The translations under genes and the position numbers were made by a program. From JBFXDI01 sp050181295 (GTDB taxonomy: Bacteria; Pseudomonadota; Alphaproteobacteria; Rhizobiales; Aestuariivirgaceae), in NCBI GenBank assembly GCA_050181295.1, contig JBFXDI010000021.1, positions 1-40,976 on the forward strand: a stretch of DNA of 40,976 nucleotides, in the 5' to 3' direction. The notes beneath the pieces were generated by a model. That model was given only the letters and a program-made list of their open reading frames with translations. It was not told where the DNA came from and did no database searches. Below, piece after piece: positions 7,322 through 16,228 of this stretch (positions are counted from its first letter, which is position 1; each line of letters starts with the position of its first letter).

Positions 7322-8145
7322 CTATTGCAGCGGCGGCATCTCGCTCGGCAGCTTCATCTCGAAGCCGAGCCACTTCATCTGCAGCTCCTTGAGCTTGCCG
7401 CTGTCGCGCAGCTTGCCGATCTGCTCGTTGAGAGCCGCGAGCATGTCGGTGTCCTCCTTGCGCGTCACCCAGCCGATGTAGGAGCCCTCACCGAAGGTGC
7501 CGGCGAGCTTGTATTCGCCGGGCCTCGAGATCAGAAGGGCGCCGATCGAGGGCGTGGCGTCGAGAAGGGCGTCGATGCGTCCGCCGGCGAGCGCGAGATG
7601 ACCCTCGGGGAAGCTCACGAAGAGCTGGGTGGAAGCCATCTTCGGCAGTCCCTTGCCCTCCAGATACTTGTCGATCTCGGCGAGCGCGGGCTCGAGCGCT
7701 GAACCGAGCTGGGTGCCGACGATCTTGCCGGAGAGCGAGTCGGGACCGGTGACGGCGTCGTCATTGGCGCGCGCGACGATGCCGGTCTCGAAGATGGCGA
7801 CCGGCGCCGTGAAGGCATACTTCTCAGCCCGCTCCTTGTTGTAGCCGACGGAGGTGGCGATGAAGTCGAACTTCTTGGCCGCCAGCCCCGGCAGCAGGCC
7901 CTGGAACGGCAGGTCGAGCTGGTTGACCTTGACGCCGAGACCTGCGGCGATCTCGTCGAGGATGTCCTTGCCGTAGCCCGTGATCTTGCCGTCCTTCACG
8001 AATTCGAAGGCGGAAACTGAGCTTCGGTCGCGACCGTCACCTCGCCTTTCTGCTTGATCTGCGCCAGCAGTCCGTCCGCCAGCACGGGACCGGTGATGGC
8101 GACAGTGGCCATGAACGCGATGGCTGCAAGTCTCGGCATTCTCAT
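7322..8145 (-). pseudogene. Amino acid-type ABC transporter substrate-binding protein (SBP family 3), frameshifted
   Basis: The ATG at 8145 (site GGGGAG) begins a Sec signal peptide (MRMPRLAAIAFMATVA, cleavage near VLADG), and the mature protein opens with the usual GEVTVATEAQFPP. The frame then ends at TGA (7996-7998) after 49 codons. The rest (FEFVKDGKITGYGKDILDEI to PPLQ) continues in another frame. Adding one T on the minus strand near 8007-8009 restores the family sequence PPFEFV, giving 274 residues. The gene starts the amino-acid-type importer module, ahead of the hairpin and two permeases. Either a true one-base deletion or an assembly error at a short T run explains it. An intact product would be periplasmic. 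Confidence 0.85.
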
Positions 8146-8180
8146 GGATCGGCTCCCCTTTTTGTCGGTTGTTGGGATTG

Positions 8181-9176
8181 TCATTTCCTGTGGTGGTCCC
8201 AGGCACGGACGCGGCCCGCCTTCGGTGCTGCGAGCGTCGCCAGCGCCTCGGCGATGATCCGGGCGGCAAGCGCACAGGTCGAGCCTGTGCGGGTGTCCCA
8301 TTCGGGCGCAACCTCCACGAGATCGAAGCCCACTATGCCGGTCTCAACGACCATGCGGACCCCCGTGATGAGCTCGCGGCTTGTGAGGCCGCCCACCTCG
8401 ATGCTGTTGGTGGCCGGTGCGAAGGCCGCGTCGAGCGCGTCGATGTCGACACTTACATAGACGGGCGTGCGGTCGGGCGAGGCGATGCGGCAGGCCTCCT
8501 CGCAGACCTCGCGGATGCCGCGCGCATCGACCTCGCCGATCGGAAAGATGCGGATGCCGAGGTCGTCGGCGATGGTGCGCCATTCCGGCAGGTTGCGCGG
8601 TCCTCTGGCGCCGATCACGCACACGCGCTTCGGATCGATGCCCGGCAGCTCGCAGATGCGCTTCAGAGGAGACGCGCGCGTCAGGCGATCGCGGCGGAAC
8701 TCGTCGGAGAGATCGAGGTGGGTGTCGAACACGATGAAGCCGATCGGCCCATCGAGGCTCTCCGTCACCGCCTTGACCGCCGGATAGGTGACGCCGTGGT
8801 CGCCGCCCATCATCACCGGGATGGCGCCGGCGCGGCGGATGCCGGCAACCATGGTCTCGAGGCGCCGGTAGCTCTCCGGCGTGTCGCCCATCGCCACGTC
8901 CACGTCGCCGCGGTCCACGACCTTCAGGTGCTCGAAGACGTCGAAGTCCCAGTCGAGATTGTAGCCGCCATAGAGCATCGACATCTTGCGGATGCCGGCC
9001 GGCCCCAGCCGCGTGGCGCCGCCGCGCAGCGTCGCGATGCCGTCGAAAGGCATGCCGAACACCACCGCTTCTGCGCCCGTGCCCTCGAGGCTGCGCACAT
9101 GAGGCAGCGCCATGAAGGCCGGCGTGTCGCCGTAGATCCGGGGGGCGAGCAGCGGGTTCTCGATCACGTTGTCCAT
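8181..9176 (-). CDS. Ureohydrolase family protein (agmatinase/guanidino-acid hydrolase type)
   Basis: A 331-residue binuclear manganese hydrolase of the arginase/agmatinase superfamily, which releases urea from guanidino compounds. The metal ligands are visible: H127 (GGDHG), D151, H153 and D155 (DTHLD), and D244 and D246 (SVDIDALD). DTHLD departs from the usual DAHxD. The histidine found about 15 residues after the second-motif His in arginase is absent (the segment reads TRASPL), as it is in the second ureohydrolase at 20481. Substrate therefore uncertain: agmatine, guanidinobutyrate, guanidinopropionate or a formimino compound are possible. The gene lies 26 bases after the deaminase gene and before the amino-acid-type importer, which may bring in its substrate. 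ATG at 9176, weak GAGG site. Confidence 0.85.
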   Translation of the reverse strand: MDNVIENPLLAPRIYGDTPAFMALPHVRSLEGTGAEAVVFGMPFDGIATLRGGATRLGPAGIRKMSMLYGGYNLDWDFDVFEHLKVVDRGDVDVAMGDTPESYRRLETMVAGIRRAGAIPVMMGGDHGVTYPAVKAVTESLDGPIGFIVFDTHLDLSDEFRRDRLTRASPLKRICELPGIDPKRVCVIGARGPRNLPEWRTIADDLGIRIFPIGEVDARGIREVCEEACRIASPDRTPVYVSVDIDALDAAFAPATNSIEVGGLTSRELITGVRMVVETGIVGFDLVEVAPEWDTRTGSTCALAARIIAEALATLAAPKAGRVRAWDHHRK

Positions 9177-9202
9177 GGCGAAGCCTCAGCGGTTACCTAG
9201 AT

Positions 9203-10558
9203 TCATGGCAGGAAGCGGCGCGCCGCCTCGGAATGCTCCATCCGCAGCCGCTCGACGTCGACGCCGATGGGCATTCCATCCTCGACCTTCCAGCGGCCCG
9301 CCACCATGACGCGATCGGCGCAGTAGGCGCCGCAAAGCACGATGGCGGCGAGCGGATCGCCGGCGCCCGAGAAGCGGAGTTCGTCGAGCTTGTAGAAGGC
9401 GAGATCCGCCTGCCTGCCGACCGCGATCTCGCCGATGTCGTCGCGGCCGAGGCATTTGGCCGACCCGCTCGTTGCCCAGCGCAGCGCGTCGAGATGCGTC
9501 ACCGTTGCGTCGTAGGTCAGGCGGTTGATCATCAGCGCATGCCGCACGCTCTCGATCATGTTTGAGTTGTCGTTCGAGGCCGATCCGTCGACGCCGAGGC
9601 CCACGGCGCATCCCGCAGCCTCGAGCTCGCGCGTGCGGCAATGGCCGGACGCCAGCACCATGTTGGAGGTCGGGCAGTGGCAGACCGCCACGCCGGCGTG
9701 GCCAAGATGGGCAATCTCCGCCGCGTTGAAATGAATGCCGTGCGCGAGCCAGACCCGGCCGCTCATCCAGCCGACCTCCTCCAGGTATTCGACCGGGCGG
9801 CAGCCATAGCGGTGGAGGCAGTAGTCCGTTTCGTCGCGCGTCTCGCCCAGATGCGTGTGGAGCCGGCAGCCGTGTTTTTCAGCGAGCACGGCGCTTTCGA
9901 CCATGACCTGCTTGGAGGCGGTGAATGGCGTGCAGGGCGCGAGCGCGATCTGGACGAAGGCGCCCGCGCCTTTCTCGTGATAGCGCGAGATCACGCGCTC
10001 GCTGTCGGCGAGGATCGTGTCGATGTCCTGCACCACCTCCTCGGGCGGCAGGCCGCCGTCCTTCACGGAAAGGTCCATGGAGCCGCGCGACACGGTCATG
10101 CGGACGCCCAGCGCCCGGGCCTCCTCGACCTGGATGTCGATTGCCTCCTCGCAGCCTCTCGGGATCAGGTAGTGATGATCCGCCGCCGTCGTGCAGCCCG
10201 ACATGAGCAGCTCGGTCAGAGCAAGCCGCGTCGCCAGGCGATGCGCCTCGGGCGTGAGCCGCGACCAGTAGGGCAGAAGCGCCTGCAGCCAGGGAAACAG
10301 CTCCTTGTTGATCGCCGCCGGATGGGCGCGCGTCAGCGTTTGATACATGTGGTGGTGCGTGTTCACGAGGCCCGGCGTCATGACATGCGCGCTCGCGTCG
10401 AATGTCCGGTCCGGCCGAACCGCCGGCTCGCGCCCGCGCGCCACCAGCTCGACGATACGACCCTCCTCGATCACGATGCCGCGCTCGGCGCCTTCGCCGA
10501 GACAGGCCAGCGGATCCTTGATCCAGAGACGTTTGGGACGCTTCTCAGGCATCGTCAC
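9203..10558 (-). CDS. 8-oxoguanine deaminase-type amidohydrolase
   Basis: A 451-residue amidohydrolase-superfamily enzyme close to 8-oxoguanine deaminases, which convert 8-oxoguanine to urate, and to hydroxyatrazine ethylaminohydrolases. Key segments are NTHHHMYQTLTRAHP (first metal histidines, near residue 66), the HTHLGET histidine near 240, WLAHGIHF, and GLGVDGSASNDNSNM with the metal aspartate. A C-terminal beta-sandwich segment (FSGAGDPLAAIVLCG) follows. The start GTG at 10558 has AAGG at a good distance; an ATG two codons later (10552) is an alternative. It overlaps the end of the upstream MDR gene by 14 bases. With the BMP-type importer it suggests purine salvage; guanine-like or triazine substrates cannot be excluded. 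Confidence 0.85.
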   Translation of the reverse strand: MTMPEKRPKRLWIKDPLACLGEGAERGIVIEEGRIVELVARGREPAVRPDRTFDASAHVMTPGLVNTHHHMYQTLTRAHPAAINKELFPWLQALLPYWSRLTPEAHRLATRLALTELLMSGCTTAADHHYLIPRGCEEAIDIQVEEARALGVRMTVSRGSMDLSVKDGGLPPEEVVQDIDTILADSERVISRYHEKGAGAFVQIALAPCTPFTASKQVMVESAVLAEKHGCRLHTHLGETRDETDYCLHRYGCRPVEYLEEVGWMSGRVWLAHGIHFNAAEIAHLGHAGVAVCHCPTSNMVLASGHCRTRELEAAGCAVGLGVDGSASNDNSNMIESVRHALMINRLTYDATVTHLDALRWATSGSAKCLGRDDIGEIAVGRQADLAFYKLDELRFSGAGDPLAAIVLCGAYCADRVMVAGRWKVEDGMPIGVDVERLRMEHSEAARRFLP

Positions 10559-11540
10559 CGGCGACCTTCAGAAGCAGCTTGCCGCTGATCGAGCGGGTTT
10601 CGAGGGCGCGGTGCATGGCGCGCGCATCGGAAAGATCGTAGACACCGGCGACAGGCACCTCGAGGCGGCCCGAAGCGATGGCGCCGATGACTTCCTTCAG
10701 GCCGCGGCGCCAGCGTGCCGGCTCGCGCATGTTGTTCAGGAGCTCGAAGCCCATGAGCGACGTGCAGCGCTGGTAGAGCTTCATGCGGATATCGAACTTG
10801 GGATAGCCGGCCGCCTCGCCGATATTGACCACCCGCCCGTAGAGGCGAAGCGCGTCGAAGCTCCGCTCGAGAATGTCGGCTCCGAGGGAGTCGATGACGG
10901 CATCGACACCCCTGCCGCCCGTGAAAGCCATAGCGGCCTGCACGAAGTCCTCGCTGCCGCGATCGATGACGAGGCTCGCGCCGTAGCCCAGCGCCTTGCC
11001 ACCCTTGCCGGCGCTGCCGACCGTACCGATGACGGTCGCGCCCCTGGCCACGGCAAGCTGCGTCAGCGCGAGGCCGACGCCTCCCCCGATCGAATGGACA
11101 AGAACAATCTCGCCGCGCTTCAGGTTGGCGGCACTGTTGACGAGGTGCCAGGCCGTGAGTGCGACCACTGGGAAAGCAGCACCCTTCTCGAAGGACACCG
11201 CATCGGGCAGCGGGATGACGAACTCCTGGCCCGCGAGGCAGCGCTCGGCATAGCCGCCCGTCTCGGAAGGACCGGTGATGGCGGCCACACGGTCGCCCAC
11301 CTTGAACCGTCGGACGCCCGAGCCCACGGCCGCTACGCGGCCCGAGACCTCAAGGCCAAGGACCAGGGGATAGGAAACGGGATTGGGATAGACGCCTTCG
11401 CGCTTCTGGGTGTCGCCCCAGTTGGCGGCGGCATAGGCGACGTCGATCGCGACCTCGCCCTTTCCGGGCGTCGGAAGCGGCAGATCGCGCTCGACCAGCC
11501 GATCCGGCCCGCCTGTCTCCTCGACCAGTATCGCCCGCAT
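10545..11540 (-). CDS. MDR-family quinone oxidoreductase / zinc-free alcohol dehydrogenase-like reductase
   Basis: A 331-residue medium-chain reductase. It has an N-terminal GroES-like domain with ANWGDTQKREGVYP and a nucleotide-binding domain with VHSIGGGVGLALTQLA (the AxxGGVG motif of NADPH quinone reductases). It lacks the structural zinc cysteine cluster. Such enzymes reduce quinones or enones with NADPH in the cytoplasm. It lies between the amidinotransferase-fold gene (5-base gap) and the deaminase gene (14-base overlap), so it is part of the operon, but its role in nitrogen-compound breakdown is not obvious. ATG at 11540; the ribosome binding site is weak, which suggests translational coupling. 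Confidence 0.85.
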   Translation of the reverse strand: MRAILVEETGGPDRLVERDLPLPTPGKGEVAIDVAYAAANWGDTQKREGVYPNPVSYPLVLGLEVSGRVAAVGSGVRRFKVGDRVAAITGPSETGGYAERCLAGQEFVIPLPDAVSFEKGAAFPVVALTAWHLVNSAANLKRGEIVLVHSIGGGVGLALTQLAVARGATVIGTVGSAGKGGKALGYGASLVIDRGSEDFVQAAMAFTGGRGVDAVIDSLGADILERSFDALRLYGRVVNIGEAAGYPKFDIRMKLYQRCTSLMGFELLNNMREPARWRRGLKEVIGAIASGRLEVPVAGVYDLSDARAMHRALETRSISGKLLLKVAGDDA

Positions 11541-11545
11541 GGTGT

Positions 11546-12571
11546 TCAGAGCCTGATCAACGGCTGGTGCGCGCAGCGGAAGGAGCCGCCCACGACATAG
11601 ACCGCGTCATAGGGCAGGCGGATCACCTCGAAGCTCCGCTGGTTCAGCTCCTGGGCCAGCCTGTCGTGCGGCTCGCCCTCGGGCAGGATCACGGTCCGAT
11701 CGTCGAGCACCAGGTTGTTGCAGCCGAGATAGACCTTGGCGTTCTCGAAGGGAATGTCGATCAGGTCCCAGTCCTTCAGATAGGGCGGGACGCCGTCCGG
11801 CATTGCGGCCTTGCAGATCGCGGCCACGCCCTCGCGCGGCGTCATCAGCACGCAGTCGAGATGCGCGAAGTTGCGGTCAATGCGCACCATCTCGACCGAG
11901 TAGTCGGGGCCGAGCATGTGCTGCAGCCAGCGTGCGCCTTCCGGATTGGATGCGTTGCCGGAATGGCCGATGAGGATCTTCTTGTCGAGCACGAAGATGT
12001 CGCCACCCTCGAGATAGCCCCAGCCGGGCTTGCCGTCATTGTCGTCGTCGGCGCCGGAATCCGGCTGCGCGAAGTAGCGGGCGCCGCGCTCCATGGTGGA
12101 CGCCAGGATGTGGCGGATGGGAAAGCGCTGGCGGCGGTGGAAGAGCGAGCGGGGCGCGAGCTCGATGACGTTGCTGCCGATGGTGACGAAGGGATCGCGG
12201 AGCCAGCCGGTCATGACCCCGTGGTTCTGCCCGCGCGGGAACTTCATGTTCGCGTCGCTCATGGGCTCGGGCAGATGCACCTTGACGCCCTCGCCCTCCA
12301 GAAAGCGCACCGCGCCCTCGATCTGGGCGCTCCAGCGGGCGAAGAAGGCCGCATCGGCTTCCCGCGCGTCGCGCTCCTGATTGGCGAACCAGAACTCGCG
12401 GAAACCGCCCGAGGGGCGGACGTCCGCATCCTGCAGGAAGGCCGGAAAGACGAACTGCGCATAGCCGCCATAGACACATTCGCGGAGCGCGCCCCACTCG
12501 GCGCGGACGCAGACAGGGTGAACGGACGTGTCGCTGGCGGCGCCGGGCGACGCCTTCGGTCGGTCGAGCAT
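11546..12571 (-). CDS. Amidinotransferase / arginine deiminase-fold enzyme
   Basis: A 341-residue guanidino-group-modifying enzyme. Landmarks in order: WGALRECVYGG, WLRDPF with an aspartate of the type that binds guanidinium, WGYLEGGDIFV, NFAHLDCVLM with the catalytic histidine, and near the C-terminus VGGSFRCAHQPL with the nucleophilic cysteine. Members transfer an amidino group (arginine to glycine) or hydrolyse arginine or methylarginines to citrulline; which applies here is unclear. The start is ATG at 12571, 10 bases after AGGAGG. The frame is open further upstream, but that would overlap the permease gene. The gene directly follows the BMP importer genes, so its substrate may be imported by them or made from the imported compound. 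Confidence 0.8.
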   Translation of the reverse strand: MLDRPKASPGAASDTSVHPVCVRAEWGALRECVYGGYAQFVFPAFLQDADVRPSGGFREFWFANQERDAREADAAFFARWSAQIEGAVRFLEGEGVKVHLPEPMSDANMKFPRGQNHGVMTGWLRDPFVTIGSNVIELAPRSLFHRRQRFPIRHILASTMERGARYFAQPDSGADDDNDGKPGWGYLEGGDIFVLDKKILIGHSGNASNPEGARWLQHMLGPDYSVEMVRIDRNFAHLDCVLMTPREGVAAICKAAMPDGVPPYLKDWDLIDIPFENAKVYLGCNNLVLDDRTVILPEGEPHDRLAQELNQRSFEVIRLPYDAVYVVGGSFRCAHQPLIRL

Positions 12572-12596
12572 GCAGAGGCCTCCTGTCGGAGCGGGG

Positions 12597-13541
12597 CTAG
12601 CGCGCCCCGCGCTGGTAGTGACGGCCCGCAGCGGCGGGCGGGGTTGGCTTCCCGACCAGGCCAACAAGGGCGAGGATCGAGATAACGTAGGGGAGCATCA
12701 CGAAGAACTGGTGCGGGATGGCCGGGTAGTTGAACTGGAGCCGGAGCTGCAGGGCGTCGAAGAACCCGAACAGTAGGCAGGCGGCCATGGCCCCGACAGG
12801 GCTCCAGCGGCCGAGGATCACGGCGGCGAGCGCGATGAAGCCCTTGCCGGCGCTCATGTGCTCGGAGAACAGGAACACCTGGCTCAGCACGATGTAGCAG
12901 CCGCCCATGCCCGCGAGCGCGCCGCCCGCGATGACGCAGCCGTAGCGGATCGCCGTCACCGAGACGCCGGCGCTGTCGGCGGCTGCCGGATTCTCGCCGA
13001 CCGCGCGCACCTGCAGCCCCCATGGGGTCCAGTAGAGGAAGGCGTGCACCAGGAAGACGCAGAGGAACATGACGTAGACCAGAAGGTCCTGGCCGAAGAA
13101 CACGGGGCCAACGATGGGGATGGCCGAGAGAAGCGGGATGCTCAGCGCCCGGAAGCCCGGCAGGTGGAGCGTGTTCGCCTGGGCGCCGAAGACGATGCGG
13201 GAGAGGAAGGCGGTCAGGCCCAGCACGAAGAGATTGATGGCGATGCCGGTCACGATCTGGTTGACGCCCAGCGACACGCCGAGCCCGGCGAGCACCAGGC
13301 CGGCCGCCATGCCGCAGAGGATGCCGACCAAGAGACCGCCGAACGGGTCGTTGAGGAAGAAGGCGCCGACCGCCGCGCCGAAGGCTCCGGCGAGGATCAT
13401 GCCCTCGAGCGAGATGTTGAAGACGCCGCTCCGCTCGGAGAGGACGCCGCCCAGCGCCGCGAACACCAGGGGCACCGACAGCCTGAGGCTCGTGCCGAGA
13501 AAGTCGCTCAGGAACTGCGGATTGAGCAGGTGCTCCATCAT
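12597..13541 (-). CDS. BMP-type ABC transporter permease (second)
   Basis: A 314-residue integral membrane protein of the branched-chain/ribose permease fold (BPD_transp_2), in the NupQ-like branch. It is strongly hydrophobic throughout with about eight to ten spans. Conserved parts include SERSGVFNISLEGMILAGAF, LGVNQIVTGIAINL and VRAVGENPAAADSAGVSV. With the permease at 13538 it makes the channel of a nucleoside/nucleobase-type importer. It overlaps the upstream permease by 4 bases (13538-13541). The next gene starts 25 bases after its stop. Confidence 0.9.
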   Translation of the reverse strand: MMEHLLNPQFLSDFLGTSLRLSVPLVFAALGGVLSERSGVFNISLEGMILAGAFGAAVGAFFLNDPFGGLLVGILCGMAAGLVLAGLGVSLGVNQIVTGIAINLFVLGLTAFLSRIVFGAQANTLHLPGFRALSIPLLSAIPIVGPVFFGQDLLVYVMFLCVFLVHAFLYWTPWGLQVRAVGENPAAADSAGVSVTAIRYGCVIAGGALAGMGGCYIVLSQVFLFSEHMSAGKGFIALAAVILGRWSPVGAMAACLLFGFFDALQLRLQFNYPAIPHQFFVMLPYVISILALVGLVGKPTPPAAAGRHYQRGAR

Positions 13542-14641
13542 GCCGATGCTCCTTCCTCGCGGGCGCGATCGAGCGCGGCCTCTGTCCTGCGGCGACGCTC
13601 GAGCGCGCGTCCGATGAAGCCCGTCTGCGAGCGGACGGCGAGGCTCATGGCGACGAACAGGATGACGAGTCCCTGGATGGCCTCGATCACCGTCACTGGC
13701 ACGCCCACCGCGCGCTGCATGATATTGGCGCCGCTCCTGAGCCCGGCGATGAAGAAGGCCGAGAAGATGGTGAAGAGCGGATTGAGGGCGGCAAGGAACG
13801 CGACCACGATGCCGTCATAGCCATAACCCTGACTGAAGGCGTCGAAGAGCCGGTAGCGGTGTCCCAGCACCTCGAAGGTGCCGGCGAGACCGGCGAGGGC
13901 GCCCGCGACCAGGAACGAGACGATGATGTGGCGCTCGACCGACATGCCGGCATAACGAGCCGCCGCCGGGTTCTGGCCGACCGTCTCCAGCGTGAAGCCG
14001 GCAACCCCTCGACGCATCACGATGTGGATGGCGATCGCCAGGATGACCGCGATGACGACGCCGAGATGGGCGTCCGTGCGGGGGAGGATGCTCGGCAGGA
14101 ACAGCGAGAACGGGATTTCGCGGGAATAGGGGTAGGGCGCGCCGGGCTCCATCATCGGGCCGGACACGATGAAGCTCACGAAATGCAGGGCCACGAAGTT
14201 CATGAGCAGCGTGACGATGATTTCGTTGATGCGCTGATACGCCTTGAGGAGAGCGGGCAGCAGCGCCCAGAGCGCGCCGCCGATTCCGCCGGCAACGGTT
14301 GCAAGGAAGATGTGGATGGGACCGGGAAGCTCGGGCAGATAGAGCGCCACGATGGTCGCGGCGAGCGCCCCCATATAGATCTGGCCTTCCGCGCCGATAT
14401 TGAAGAGGCCCGCTCTCAGCGGCAGCGCCACGGCAAGGCCCGCAAGCAGGAGCGGGCAGGTCTTGACCAGGGTGCTCGCGAAGCCCCAGTAGTCGAAGAA
14501 GGCGCCATGGAAGAGCGCGCCATAGGCCTTGATGGGATCAGTCCCCGCGAGAAGCATGAGGCCCGAGCCCACAAGCAGCGCCGCGAGGACGGCCCAGATG
14601 CTGCGGAACATCACCAGGAAGCGAACGGCGCTCTCCATCAC
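13538..14641 (-). CDS. BMP-type ABC transporter permease (first)
   Basis: A 367-residue membrane protein of the NupP-like branch of BPD_transp_2. It has RAGLFNIGAEGQIYMGAL, INEIIVTLLMNFVAL and VGQNPAAARYAGMSV, the paired counterpart of the motif in the second permease. A charged C-terminal tail (about 25 residues, rich in Arg and Glu) extends into the cytoplasm. It overlaps both neighbours by 4 bases (14638-14641 and 13538-13541), which implies strict co-translation of ATPase and channel. Confidence 0.9.
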   Translation of the reverse strand: MMESAVRFLVMFRSIWAVLAALLVGSGLMLLAGTDPIKAYGALFHGAFFDYWGFASTLVKTCPLLLAGLAVALPLRAGLFNIGAEGQIYMGALAATIVALYLPELPGPIHIFLATVAGGIGGALWALLPALLKAYQRINEIIVTLLMNFVALHFVSFIVSGPMMEPGAPYPYSREIPFSLFLPSILPRTDAHLGVVIAVILAIAIHIVMRRGVAGFTLETVGQNPAAARYAGMSVERHIIVSFLVAGALAGLAGTFEVLGHRYRLFDAFSQGYGYDGIVVAFLAALNPLFTIFSAFFIAGLRSGANIMQRAVGVPVTVIEAIQGLVILFVAMSLAVRSQTGFIGRALERRRRTEAALDRAREEGASA

Positions 14642-16227
14642 GCGGCCTCCACGCCGGCCATCATGAGGCCGATCTTCTCCGGGGTCGCCTCGTCGCTGCG
14701 CAGGATGCCCATGAGCCGCCCGCGGAACATGACGCCGATCCGGTCGGCGACATGCATCAGATGCTCGAGCTCCGTCGAGATGTAGAGGATCGCCACGCCA
14801 CGGTCGCGCTGCTCGAGGATCTGGCGCTGCACGAATTCGATCGCGCCGACGTCGAGGCCCTTGGTCGGCTGCGCGACGACGAGCATCTTCGGCCCGCGGT
14901 CGAGCTCGCGCGCCAGGATCAGCTTCTGCTGGTTGCCGCCCGAAAGGAGGCGAGCCGGCTGGTCGACCCCCTGCATGCGCACGTCGAAGGCCTTGGCGAG
15001 CCGTTCGGCATGGGTCCGGATGGCGCCGAAATCGAAGAAACCCCAGCGGACGAAGGGCGCCCGGTCGTAGCTCCGCAGCATCAGGTTCTGGGCCACGGGC
15101 TGGCCGAGCACCAGGCCGTCGCGATGCCGGTCCTCCGGCACGTAGCCGATCGACAGCTTGTGGACCCGGTCGGACACCGAGGCGGCGGTGATGTTCTCGC
15201 CGTCGAGATGGAGGGCGCCCTGGGTCGCCGGCCTCAGTCCGGCGATCACCTCAGCCAGCTCCTTCTGGCCGTTGCCGTCGACGCCCGCGATGCCGAACAC
15301 CTCTCCGGCCCTGACTTCCAGCGACAGGCTGTCGAGCGCGGGGAGGCCACGGTCGGAAGCGGCCGAGACATTCTCGAGCGACAGCACCGCCGCGCCGACC
15401 TCGTGCCGCGAGCGGCGAACCTCGAAGACGACGTCGCGTCCGACCATGAGGCGCGCGAGCTCGCGCGGGTTCGTGTCGGCGGTGCGAAGCGTGGCAATGA
15501 CGCGGCCGCGCTGCATGACCGTCACGTCGTCGGAAATCTTCATCACCTCGTCGAGCTTGTGGGTGATGAAGATGATGGTCTTGCCGGCGGCCTTGAGCCT
15601 GTTGAGGACCTCGAAGAAGGGGCCGGTTTCCGTCGGCGTGAGCACGCTCGTCGGCTCATCGAGGATGAGGATGTCGGCGGCATGGTAGAGAAGCTTCAGG
15701 ATCTCCACGCGTTGCTGCATGCCGATCGGCAGCTTTGCCACCTCCGCCCTCGGATCGACGTCGAAACCGAAGGAGGCGCTGAGCTCGGCGATCTTCCCGA
15801 TATGCGTTTCGAGCGGCAGCAGCAGGCCCTGTCCGCGCATGCCCAGCGCCACGTTCTCGGCGACACTCAGGGGGCCTACCAGCATGAAGTGCTGGTGCAC
15901 CATGCCGATGCCGAGCTCCAGCGCGGCACGGGGCCCCGCGATCCCGACCTCGCGCCCGTCGATGAGAATGCGGCCCGAGTCGGGCTGGTAGAGCCCGTAA
16001 AGGATGTTCATGAGGGTGCTCTTGCCGGCGCCGTTCTCGCCAAGCACGGCGTGCACGGTGCCCTGGCGCACGGCAAGGCTCACCCCGTCGTTGGCCTTCA
16101 GCGAGCCGAACGACTTCGAGATTTCCTCGAGTGCAAGCCGGGCGGGGCGCGCATCCGCGCCCACAGCCCCGGCTGGCACGTGCGACGGGCCGCCGGTGCC
16201 GGCGGCCACGTCCTGACCCTGCGCCAT
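14638..16227 (-). CDS. BMP-type ABC transporter ATP-binding protein (double ABC domain)
   Basis: A 529-residue cytoplasmic ATPase with two fused ABC domains, as in NupO and RbsA. Domain 1 has Walker A GENGAGKST (about 63-71), signature IGMQQRVEIL and Walker B ILILDEPTS. Domain 2 has a degenerate Walker A (GIAGVDGNGQKEL), an intact signature LSGGNQQKLILAREL and AQPTKGLDVGA where the catalytic Glu is Gln. This asymmetry is normal in the family. The ATG at 16227 lies one base after the stop of the binding-protein gene; an in-frame TTG at 16263 would overlap that gene. No strong ribosome binding site is visible for the ATG, so coupling to the upstream gene is likely. Confidence 0.88.
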   Translation of the reverse strand: MAQGQDVAAGTGGPSHVPAGAVGADARPARLALEEISKSFGSLKANDGVSLAVRQGTVHAVLGENGAGKSTLMNILYGLYQPDSGRILIDGREVGIAGPRAALELGIGMVHQHFMLVGPLSVAENVALGMRGQGLLLPLETHIGKIAELSASFGFDVDPRAEVAKLPIGMQQRVEILKLLYHAADILILDEPTSVLTPTETGPFFEVLNRLKAAGKTIIFITHKLDEVMKISDDVTVMQRGRVIATLRTADTNPRELARLMVGRDVVFEVRRSRHEVGAAVLSLENVSAASDRGLPALDSLSLEVRAGEVFGIAGVDGNGQKELAEVIAGLRPATQGALHLDGENITAASVSDRVHKLSIGYVPEDRHRDGLVLGQPVAQNLMLRSYDRAPFVRWGFFDFGAIRTHAERLAKAFDVRMQGVDQPARLLSGGNQQKLILARELDRGPKMLVVAQPTKGLDVGAIEFVQRQILEQRDRGVAILYISTELEHLMHVADRIGVMFRGRLMGILRSDEATPEKIGLMMAGVEAA

Positions 16228-16228
16228 C

